Positions 1 through 6,711 of a stretch of DNA of 17,140 nucleotides are shown here, in pieces. Source of the DNA: CAZTGZ01 sp044339595 (GTDB taxonomy: Bacteria > Bacteroidota > Bacteroidia > NS11-12g > UBA9320); contig JBIIVF010000042.1 of assembly GCA_044339595.1 (NCBI GenBank), positions 1 through 17,140 on the forward strand, given 5' to 3'. Made by a program: the position numbers and the translations under genes. Positions within the stretch are counted from its first letter, which is position 1. Each line of letters opens with the position of its first letter. Below the pieces are notes generated by a model. It had not been told where the DNA came from and ran no database searches. It saw only the letters and a list, made by a program, of their open reading frames with translations.

Positions 1-757
1 CGGTCCTAATATTGATCTTCATTCAGGCATATACGGCGGTGCTGTTGCAAATCCAATCAATGTACTTTGCACCCTCATTGCTTCCTTGCATGACGAGAAT
101 AGACATATCACCATACCGGGTTTTTATGACGATGTGCTGGAGGTAAGCACACAAGACCGCGATGCTCTAGCAAAAACACCCTTCAGTTTGGAAGAATTCA
201 AAAATCAACTTCAAATCCAAGATGTGATGGGCGAAGCAGGCTATTCTACTATTGAGAGAACGGGCATCCGTCCTACCTTAGACGTGAATGGAATTTGGGG
301 TGGCTATACCGGAGAAGGTTCAAAAACAGTACTTCCTTCGAAAGCTTTTGCCAAGATTTCCATGAGATTGGTTCCGAATCAAAGTTCTGAAAAAATAAGT
401 GCGTTGTTTAAAGAACATTTCGAAAGCATTGCTCCTGCTTCTGTGAAGGTGGAAGTATTTCCGCATCACGGAGGTGAGCCGGTATTGATTACCACTGATT
501 CAGCAGAATATCGGGCAGCGGCAATGGCGATGAAAGAATCTTTCGGAAAAGAACCCATTCCAACCCGTGGAGGTGGCAGCATACCGATCGTAGCCCTTTT
601 TGAAAAAGAATTGGGACTCAAATCCGTTCTGATGGGATTCGGTCTCGACAGCGATGCCATTCACTCTCCCAATGAGAAATACGGATTGTTCAACTTCTAT
701 AAGGGTATTGAAACGATTCCGATGTTCTTCAAGCATTATGCGGAGGTGAAGAAGTAA
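1..757 (+). CDS. M20 family dipeptidase/metallopeptidase, 3' part (5' end outside the window)
   Basis: The reading frame is open from base 2, so the gene begins to the left of the window and the ATG at 86 is internal. About 251 residues are visible. The first residues read GPNIDLHSGIYGGAVANP, the typical join between the catalytic and dimerisation domains of M20 dipeptidases (CNDP/DUG1-like). They are followed by an ASLHDENRHITIPGFYDDV-type stretch. Near the C-terminus, PTRGGGSIPI and DAIHSPNEKY are family motifs; the His in HSPNE is the expected zinc-site histidine. Members are zinc-dependent, mostly cytoplasmic enzymes that cleave dipeptides or small peptides; the exact substrate cannot be read from this half. 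The next gene is over 600 bases away, so this gene probably ends its own transcript. The family call is firm; the substrate is unknown. Confidence 0.93.
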   Translation, partial: GPNIDLHSGIYGGAVANPINVLCTLIASLHDENRHITIPGFYDDVLEVSTQDRDALAKTPFSLEEFKNQLQIQDVMGEAGYSTIERTGIRPTLDVNGIWGGYTGEGSKTVLPSKAFAKISMRLVPNQSSEKISALFKEHFESIAPASVKVEVFPHHGGEPVLITTDSAEYRAAAMAMKESFGKEPIPTRGGGSIPIVALFEKELGLKSVLMGFGLDSDAIHSPNEKYGLFNFYKGIETIPMFFKHYAEVKK

Positions 758-1374
758 GGACGTAAAATCCCATGAAGACTGCAAGTCGATTTAAAAGTGG
801 TCATTTAGCAATTCGCCGCATGAAATGCGATTCATGTCGACTTTAATCTCCGCATTAATTGTATTCATCGCATTTTTTCTGTTGGTGATGTAAAGGGTTA
901 GGGTTTATTCATTGGGGACAAGTATCCATTCATTTAGAATTTCTTACGATTTGACCATTGTGAAATTCCTTTCTGTGTCATCGCATTTAACGATATTCCA
1001 CTTCACAATTTGACTCATTTTGTCTTATCCATGATTTACAAGATCATAGGGTTTCCAAGATATTGAATAGAGGATTTTGACCAATGTATCTTTATCTATT
1101 ATGTCATTTGTTCTCAAAGTCATGATGGAAAGATTCACTACCACCACCCTTCGACAAATAACGCCAACGCATAGCAAACCTATTTGCACGCTGTAATTTC
1201 AGGAGACAAAATCAGCCCCTCCATCCCATCGTCCAATTTATTTAACACTTTTGAACACTGAATTTACCTAAACAACAACACAAATAATTGATTTACTGAT
1301 ACTTATATTCAAAACAACGCTATTAGAATTGTCATGGCAAAATTTTAGTCTAGTTACTGTATAAAGACATCATC
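758..1374. other. 617-base intergenic region with nested inverted repeats, no gene recognised
   Basis: No credible coding frame was found on either strand. The left part (783-843) has a nested inverted-repeat arrangement. The outer arms are AAGTCGA (783-789) and TCGACTT (837-843). Inside lie two mutually exclusive short hairpins: CGCAT-GAA-ATGCG (817-829), and CATGAA paired with TTCATG (819-824 and 831-836). There is no T-tract directly after it, so it is not a standard terminator. The rest is AT-rich and full of stops. I could not find a TAnnTTTG element that clearly serves the lipoprotein gene at 1375. Confidence 0.45.
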
Positions 1375-1731
1375 ATGAAAAAAGCATTACTCTTATCCGC
1401 CCTCGTTTCCATGTTTCTGATGCAGAGTTGCGTTCAGGAAGAAGTGGTAATTGTGCCAGTTGAACCCAAGTTGACTGCCGAAATCGACTATACCTATTAT
1501 ACCGGCTTGCGATGGGTGGAAGTGGAAGGTGAAATTGTGAACCGGGGAAATGTTCCGCTCAAAGGAGCACAAATCCGCTATCGGTTGTTCAACCGCGATG
1601 GATATCTGATTAACACCTATTTTGTAGATTATGATGTTTTGGCAGATCCGGGCTATGGAACCTATTTCTATAGTGAATTTCCGGAACGTTATACCTATGA
1701 GGTGATTGCCGATATCCGGGATCTTTGGTAA
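1375..1731 (+). CDS. Small lipoprotein with FxLyD-like domain
   Basis: The product has 118 residues. It begins with a lipoprotein signal peptide (MKKALLLSALVSMFLMQSC); the lipobox cysteine is Cys19. The mature protein starts C-V-Q-E-E. Acidic residues just after the lipid-bearing cysteine resemble the export signal of surface lipoproteins in some Bacteroidota, but that is inference. The rest looks like one beta-sandwich domain of the FxLyD kind: VEGEIVNRGNVPLKGAQIRY, then a turn with RDGYLINT, then an aromatic C-terminal strand. FxLyD domains are found in bacterial envelope proteins, mostly without known function. The stop lies 22 bases before the aroB start on the same strand, so read-through into the aro genes is possible, although the functions are not obviously linked. 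Lipoprotein call firm, domain call moderate. Confidence 0.8.
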   Translation: MKKALLLSALVSMFLMQSCVQEEVVIVPVEPKLTAEIDYTYYTGLRWVEVEGEIVNRGNVPLKGAQIRYRLFNRDGYLINTYFVDYDVLADPGYGTYFYSEFPERYTYEVIADIRDLW

Positions 1732-1753
1732 TTCCGCTGCTTAATCACAGGGA

Positions 1754-2809
1754 ATGGCTAATTTTGCCTTTGTGGAAACGGCCATCCTACACTATAAAAA
1801 TATCCTCCATGTAAATGATGCCATCATACAGGATCAGCGAAGGTATTTCGTATTAACAGATGATCGGGTATTCAGACTTTGTTACCCGCTCCTTCCAAAC
1901 CTAAAATCATATCCATGCTTGGTCATCCCGCAAGGTGAAAAAGAGAAATCTTTAGAGAATTGTCAGGCTATCTGGAATTTCCTCGTTGAAAACAATGCTG
2001 ACCGCAAAAGTGTGCTCATCTTGTTGGGAGGAGGTGTAATGCTGGACATGGGTGGATTTGCGGCGTCCGTATATCAACGCGGGATCTCAACCATTTATAT
2101 TCCAACAACCTTGCTTTCTATGGCAGATGCAGCCATCGGAGGTAAGACAGCTGTCAATTTTTTACAATACAAAAACTTCATTGGAAGCTTTTATCCTCCG
2201 GAATCGACGCATATCTGCCCGGATTTTCTAAAAACTCTTTCAGAATCTGATTTGCTCAACGGTTGGGCTGAAATGCTCAAGCATGGTATCATCGCCGATG
2301 CCAGGCATTTTGACGAAGGAATGCGATTCCTGAAAAGTGGCAAGCGCATTCCGCCTACTCATTTGGTTCATCAAACGGCCTCAATCAAAAATAAAATCGT
2401 GAAACTCGATCCCTATGAACACGGATTGCGTAAAAAACTCAATGCAGGACATACCATCGGACATGCGATTGAAGAATTCTACATTTCCAAAAACAGGGAA
2501 ATCGGCCATGGTCATGCAGTGGCCATCGGATTGTACCTCGAATCCTGGATTGCCGCACAAATGCAAATTCTCGGTCAAGCCGCTTTTGAAAAAATCAAAG
2601 AACTCACCGAAATATACGCACCGGTAAACTTTTCTAGGGAGGATATGCCCCAATTAGTCGCATTGTGTTTAAAGGATAAAAAAAATCTGAACGGTCAAAT
2701 TTTGATGGTTTTGGCTGAAAACATCGGTCATGTGCAGATTGATATACCCGTGAGCCGAGAACAAATATTGAACGCGCTGGAGACGTATTACGACGAATTC
2801 ATAGCATGA
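1754..2809 (+). CDS. aroB: 3-dehydroquinate synthase
   Basis: AroB converts DAHP to 3-dehydroquinate, the second step of the shikimate pathway, using NAD and a divalent metal in the cytoplasm. The 351-residue length is normal. Visible motifs are GGGVMLDMGGFAA (nucleotide-binding glycine loop, residues 92-104), PTTLLSMADAAIGGKTAVN, and the metal-site elements AEMLKHG (Glu173), GHTIGHAIE (His233, His237) and GHGHAVAIGL (His252). The usual form of the last motif is HGEAV; here the Glu is replaced by His254, one residue beyond the expected metal ligand. The ATG start follows an AGGGA-like stretch (1748-1752). The stop overlaps the aroA start as ATGA (2806-2809), implying translational coupling. 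Other members of this sugar-phosphate cyclase fold exist, but the aro neighbours and motifs favour AroB strongly. Confidence 0.94.
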   Translation: MANFAFVETAILHYKNILHVNDAIIQDQRRYFVLTDDRVFRLCYPLLPNLKSYPCLVIPQGEKEKSLENCQAIWNFLVENNADRKSVLILLGGGVMLDMGGFAASVYQRGISTIYIPTTLLSMADAAIGGKTAVNFLQYKNFIGSFYPPESTHICPDFLKTLSESDLLNGWAEMLKHGIIADARHFDEGMRFLKSGKRIPPTHLVHQTASIKNKIVKLDPYEHGLRKKLNAGHTIGHAIEEFYISKNREIGHGHAVAIGLYLESWIAAQMQILGQAAFEKIKELTEIYAPVNFSREDMPQLVALCLKDKKNLNGQILMVLAENIGHVQIDIPVSREQILNALETYYDEFIA

Positions 2810-4038
2810 AGCTAAAGTATAACCAAACAGAAACTTTCCAAAATATCAAACTACCGGCTTCCAAAAGCATCAGCAACCGTTTGCTCGTTTTAAAGCATCT
2901 CTATTTTCCGAAGCTTTCATTGCGAAATCTATCGAAGGCCAATGACACGAAAGTGATGCAAAGACTGTTGGATGATTTTGGAAAAAAGGAAATTTTAGAG
3001 GTCGAAGATGCCGGTACTGCTGCCCGATTTATTACCGCACTGGCAGCTACCACGCAGGATGAACACATCATTCAGGGAACCGAACGTATGCATCAAAGAC
3101 CCATGGCTGCCCTGATAGAGGCCTTGCGAAATTTAGGGACCCACATTCAATGTATAGAGAAAGAGGGATTTCTTCCGATTCATATTAAAAAAGGTACACC
3201 CAAAACGGAGGAAATAGAAATATGTGCAGAAGAAAGCAGTCAATTCTTTAGCGCTTTACTCATGATTGCACCTGCCTTAAAATTACCCTTGAAACTCAAA
3301 TTCATAGGATCGGTGCATTCAGCACCCTATATCGAAATGACTTTGTCTTTGATGCAAAACCTCGGGATTCCAGTATCTTTCATAGAAAATGGCATCCAAT
3401 CCAACCCATTTGAACCACAAAAAATAAAAAGATCCTTTCATATCGAAAATGATTGGAGCAGTGTTGCTTTTTTTCTTGAATTCTTATCCTTTCAGGAGGT
3501 CGGATTTACTTTAAAATTTGAGGGGTTAAGTGCAAAAGGCATTTCTGTTCAAGGGGATTCTGTGTTGATGGACTGGGCTCCTCTATTAGGATGTAAGGCC
3601 ATACAAGGTAAAACAGGCATTACTTTTATTAAACAAAAGTCCATCTCAAAACTGCCCGACATCCTGAACTTTTCTGATCATCCTGATTTGGCTTTGCCGC
3701 TCATTACCGCTTGGGCAGCGCACAAAAAGGTGTTTGTGGTTACAGGAATCGAAACGCTTAAACACAAAGAATCGGATCGCATCAAAGCATTGGAAACCGA
3801 ATTAAAAAAATGTGGCGTTATTTTCTCAGAAAGAGGATCGAATGTTCATATTGACGGCAGCACATTTCATTTACCTGAAGACATCTCTTTCTCGACTTAC
3901 AAAGACCACAGAATGGCCATGAGCCTGGCCATGCTGGCTTTTTTTGGGACCGTTAACATCGAAGAACCGGAAGCGGTGATGAAGAGTTTTCCTGCTTTTT
4001 GGGAACAAGTGAGTCGAATTGGAATTATTTCCGAATGA
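2806..4038 (+). CDS. aroA: 3-phosphoshikimate 1-carboxyvinyltransferase (EPSP synthase)
   Basis: EPSP synthase joins shikimate 3-phosphate and phosphoenolpyruvate, the sixth step of the shikimate pathway. The 410 residues are slightly shorter than the common 420-440. Visible motifs are LPASKSISNR (Lys20, Ser21, Arg25, substrate binding), AGTAARF (around residues 69-75, with Arg74), the RPMAALIEALRNLG helix, DHPDLALP (Asp294, in the place of the catalytic Asp), KESDR (321-325) and YKDHRMAM (Asp367). The AGTAARF segment differs from the enterobacterial AGTAMRP form at two positions of the phosphoenolpyruvate/glyphosate region; I cannot say what this does to inhibitor sensitivity. The start codon overlaps the aroB stop. 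The aroC start lies 33 bases past the aroA stop. All key residues are present, so the enzyme is probably active. Confidence 0.96.
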   Translation: MKLKYNQTETFQNIKLPASKSISNRLLVLKHLYFPKLSLRNLSKANDTKVMQRLLDDFGKKEILEVEDAGTAARFITALAATTQDEHIIQGTERMHQRPMAALIEALRNLGTHIQCIEKEGFLPIHIKKGTPKTEEIEICAEESSQFFSALLMIAPALKLPLKLKFIGSVHSAPYIEMTLSLMQNLGIPVSFIENGIQSNPFEPQKIKRSFHIENDWSSVAFFLEFLSFQEVGFTLKFEGLSAKGISVQGDSVLMDWAPLLGCKAIQGKTGITFIKQKSISKLPDILNFSDHPDLALPLITAWAAHKKVFVVTGIETLKHKESDRIKALETELKKCGVIFSERGSNVHIDGSTFHLPEDISFSTYKDHRMAMSLAMLAFFGTVNIEEPEAVMKSFPAFWEQVSRIGIISE

Positions 4039-4094
4039 ATCCAAGGTTGATTTCTTTATTTTTGACCTGTTTTGGCAAGCAATACCATCGGTAA
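4035..4094 (+). other. 19-codon open frame bridging the aroA stop and aroC start
   Basis: An ATG overlaps the aroA stop as ATGA (4035-4038). It opens a short frame of 19 codons that reads through the whole aroA-aroC gap and stops with TAA at 4092-4094, about 20 bases inside aroC. The predicted peptide (MNPRLISLFLTCFGKQYHR) resembles nothing I know. It could let ribosomes leaving aroA continue down to the weak TTG start of aroC, acting as a coupling device. It may equally be chance, because the gap is short. Confidence 0.25.
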
Positions 4095-5154
4095 TATTTT
4101 AAAGTTCACCTCCTTCGGCGAGTCTCATGGCACGGCTGTCGGTGGTGTGCTGGATGGATTTCCTGCCGGCATAACGATCGACGAAGAGTTCATTCAAACA
4201 GCCTTGAACCGACGTCGTCCCGGACAATCTAATATTTCCACATCCCGCAATGAATCGGATCGCGTTGAGTTCTTAAGTGGCATTTTTGAAGGCAAAAGTA
4301 CCGGACATCCCATTGCCATATTTATCCGAAATGCGGATGCAAAATCTGAAGATTATTCAGAACTTAAAGAACTTTACAGACCTTCTCATGCCGATTACAC
4401 CTATCAAAACAAATATGGCATCCGCGATTATCGTGGTGGAGGAAGGTCCAGTGCCCGGGTTACCGCTGCCTGGGTGGCCGCAGGTGCTATTGCGGAGCTG
4501 TTACTCAAAGAAAACACAGATATCAATTTCGCGGCTTATGTGAGTTCTGTTCATCAAATCAACATGCTTTCCGCTGGCATATTTTATTCTCGCGAACAGA
4601 TTGATATGAACATTGTTAGATGTCCGGATCAGAACACCGCAGCGCTGATGATTTCAGAGATTGAAAAAGCCAAAACCGAAGGCGACAGCCTCGGCGGTAT
4701 CATCACTTGTGTAATCAGAAAATGTCCGATTGGCTTGGGCGACCCGGTTTTTGAGAAACTCAACGCTCGATTGGCCGCTGCTATGTTCAGCATTCCGGCC
4801 GTTAAAGGCTTCGAAGTGGGTGACGGATTCGATATCATCCGACAAAAAGGTTCAGAAGTGAACGATGCCTTTATCCACGATAGGAAGAACATCCACACAA
4901 CCAGCAATCATTCAGGGGGTATTCAGGGGGGCATATCCAACGGAGAAGATATCCTATTCAAGGTGGCCTTTAAGCCCACTTCAACCATATCAAAAACACA
5001 AAACACCGTGACCAAAGAGGGCGAGAATACAATCCTTTCTGCCGTTGGCAGACATGACCCCTGTGTTTTGCCCCGGGCAGTGCCCATTGTGGAAGCACTC
5101 ACCGCATTTACTTTAGGGGATTTATATCTTTCAAACCGAATTCATCAAAAATAA
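4072..5154 (+). CDS. aroC: Chorismate synthase
   Basis: Chorismate synthase makes chorismate from EPSP, the last shared step to the aromatic amino acids, using reduced FMN that is regenerated but not consumed. At 360 residues it is full length. Motifs run the whole family: FGESHG (residues 15-20, His19), RRRPGQSNISTSRNESD, RPSHADYTY, YRGGGRSSARVTAAWVAAGA, GDSLGG, SGGIQGGISNG and GRHDPCVLPRAVPIVEA. The start is TTG at 4072: an in-frame stop (TGA, 4063-4065) lies three codons upstream, and TTG gives the canonical N-terminus MASNTIGN before the first motif. No Shine-Dalgarno is evident close by. A TATTTTTG at 4057-4064 matches the Bacteroidota -7 element but has no convincing -33 partner. Third aro gene in a row; the symporter gene follows after about 12 bases. 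Confidence 0.96.
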   Translation: MASNTIGNILKFTSFGESHGTAVGGVLDGFPAGITIDEEFIQTALNRRRPGQSNISTSRNESDRVEFLSGIFEGKSTGHPIAIFIRNADAKSEDYSELKELYRPSHADYTYQNKYGIRDYRGGGRSSARVTAAWVAAGAIAELLLKENTDINFAAYVSSVHQINMLSAGIFYSREQIDMNIVRCPDQNTAALMISEIEKAKTEGDSLGGIITCVIRKCPIGLGDPVFEKLNARLAAAMFSIPAVKGFEVGDGFDIIRQKGSEVNDAFIHDRKNIHTTSNHSGGIQGGISNGEDILFKVAFKPTSTISKTQNTVTKEGENTILSAVGRHDPCVLPRAVPIVEALTAFTLGDLYLSNRIHQK

Positions 5155-5166
5155 AATCATTTGCAG

Positions 5167-6552
5167 ATGGCATTGCACTGGAAAATTATCATCGGACTGT
5201 TGGCAGGAATTGCCTGGGCTGTACTTTCAACCTTTGTAGGTTTAAACACATTTACCCTCAATTGGATCGATCCTTTCGGTGAGATTTTTATTCGGTTGTT
5301 GAAGTTGATTGCTGTGCCGATGGTCTTGTTTTCCATTATCAAAGGGGTTACCGGGATGCCGGATTTAAAAGTATTGGGCAGAATCGGATTTAAAACGCTG
5401 GCTTTGTATTTAATCACTACAGTAATGGCTGTTTGTATTGGCTTGGGGGTGGTTAATACCTTGCGTCCGGGTAATGCGCTTAGCAAAGAAGTAAAAATAG
5501 ATAATCGCATCAAATATGAGATATGGGCAAAAAAAACAGGGGCAATTATTAAAGACGGGAAGTGCCTTTCTTGCCTTGAAATCAACAAAGATCGCGTAGT
5601 TGAGGCTGAAAAGTCATTGAATGAAGAATCTAAAAACGAAACAATTAACAAAAAAGTTGAAATAGCTCAAGCTGTTCAACAAAATAAGCCATTACAGTTT
5701 TTGGTCGATATAGTTCCGGAAAACATCTTTCTCTCTTTAAATGACATGACACTAATGCTTCAAGTTATTTTCTTTGCTGTGTTTTTTGGAGTTGCTTTGG
5801 TGATGTTACCTATAAATAAGGCCAAACCCGCTTTAGATGTAATTGACAGCTTCAATGAAGTTTTTCTAAAGATGGTGGATATTGTAATGTTATCAGCACC
5901 TTATTTCGTTTTCGCCCTAACAGCAGGTCTCATGGGAAAACTGGCCGGAGACGACCCTGCAAAATTGTTGGAAATGTTTAAAGCGCTCGGGAGCTATGCC
6001 CTTACCGTTGTGTTCGGTTTGAGTATTATGCTTTTTGGTGTGTATCCATTGCTACGAAGAATTATGATAGGTAAAAGTGCTTCTTATGCAGGATTCTTTA
6101 GGGGAATGGGCCCTGCACAATTGCTTGCTTTTTCTTCATCTTCTTCTGCCGCCACCCTACCGGTTACCATGGAATGTGTGAATGAGAACCTTAAAGTTCC
6201 TAAACAAATTTCTGATTTTGTATTACCTATCGGTGCCACGGTAAACATGGATGGGACAAGCATGTATCAAGCCATTGCCGTTGTTTTTCTTGCTCAGTTT
6301 CATCTTATCGATCTAGACTTTGCCCAACAATTGACCATAGTGTTGATGGCTACACTGGCCTCTATAGGAGCTGCAGCAGTTCCGGGAGCAGGTTTGATTA
6401 TGCTGATCATCGTGTTGGGTTCTGTGGGACTCAATCCTGCTTGGATTGCAGTTATCCTTCCTGTCGACCGAATTTTGGATATGTGCAGAACCGTGGTGAA
6501 CATTACAGGCGATGCAGCCGTTGCTACTATTGTGGCAGAACAAGAAAAATAA
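5167..6552 (+). CDS. Dicarboxylate/amino acid:cation symporter, probably glutamate/aspartate type
   Basis: This inner-membrane carrier of the DAACS family (GltPh/EAAT fold) has 461 residues from ATG 5167; an in-frame TTG at 5161 adds two codons but is less likely. The hallmarks of the transport core are present: serine-rich SSSSS (323-327) in hairpin 1, NMDGT (360-364), the GAAAVPGAG hairpin 2, and DRILDMCRTVVNITGD (434-449). In GltPh numbering the last motif keeps D390, D394, R397 and N401 equivalents (Asp434, Asp438, Arg441, Asn445). The Asp that binds the amino group and the Arg that binds the side-chain carboxylate suggest glutamate or aspartate rather than C4-dicarboxylates. The loop between helices 3 and 4 (about residues 100-180) is enlarged, strongly charged, and carries KCLSC. 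It lies 12 bases after aroC on the same strand. Confidence 0.92.
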   Translation: MALHWKIIIGLLAGIAWAVLSTFVGLNTFTLNWIDPFGEIFIRLLKLIAVPMVLFSIIKGVTGMPDLKVLGRIGFKTLALYLITTVMAVCIGLGVVNTLRPGNALSKEVKIDNRIKYEIWAKKTGAIIKDGKCLSCLEINKDRVVEAEKSLNEESKNETINKKVEIAQAVQQNKPLQFLVDIVPENIFLSLNDMTLMLQVIFFAVFFGVALVMLPINKAKPALDVIDSFNEVFLKMVDIVMLSAPYFVFALTAGLMGKLAGDDPAKLLEMFKALGSYALTVVFGLSIMLFGVYPLLRRIMIGKSASYAGFFRGMGPAQLLAFSSSSSAATLPVTMECVNENLKVPKQISDFVLPIGATVNMDGTSMYQAIAVVFLAQFHLIDLDFAQQLTIVLMATLASIGAAAVPGAGLIMLIIVLGSVGLNPAWIAVILPVDRILDMCRTVVNITGDAAVATIVAEQEK

Positions 6553-6605
6553 AGTCATGTTCTGTTCATAATTTTTGGTCGTTCGCTTTTCGTCTTGATT
6601 TGAAG

Positions 6606-6613
6606 TAACTTTG
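6606..6613 (+). promoter_or_regulatory. Candidate Bacteroidota -7 promoter element for the M43 protease gene
   Basis: TAACTTTG matches the TAnnTTTG consensus exactly. The nearest TTG candidates upstream (6575-6577 and 6595-6597) are not at ideal spacing, so only the -7 half is supported. Transcription from here would give a leader of roughly 90 bases that includes the hairpin at 6640-6675. Confidence 0.45.
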
Positions 6614-6639
6614 TAAAAATTTCAGGATGTCATGCAAGT

Positions 6640-6679
6640 GCATAACAGAACTTTAGTCTATAAAATCTGTTATGCTTTT
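6640..6679 (+). terminator. Hairpin followed by TTTT: terminator of the symporter gene or leader hairpin of the protease gene
   Basis: GCATAACAGA (6640-6649) and TCTGTTATGC (6666-6675) are perfect 10-bp inverted arms around a 16-base loop, followed at once by TTTTC. The shape fits a weak intrinsic terminator about 90 bases after the symporter stop. The stem has only four G-C pairs, and the hairpin lies after the candidate promoter at 6606, so a role in the leader of the next gene is also possible. Confidence 0.45.
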
Positions 6680-6711
6680 CAAATATCCTACACGCTTATT
6701 TTAAAATCCGA

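Noticed and set aside
772..846. 24-codon plus-strand frame just after the M20 peptidase gene (MKTASRFKSGHLAIRR...)
   Set aside because: It is very short, ends inside the inverted repeats, and has no recognisable family or start signal.
961..1033. Minus-strand stretch that reads like protein for about 24 codons (MSQIVKWNIVKCDD...)
   Set aside because: Stops on both sides and no recognisable family; it could be a decayed gene, but there is not enough sequence to claim it.
5161..5166. TTG at 5161 as the symporter start
   Set aside because: An ATG two codons later fits the usual N-terminus and is the stronger start codon.
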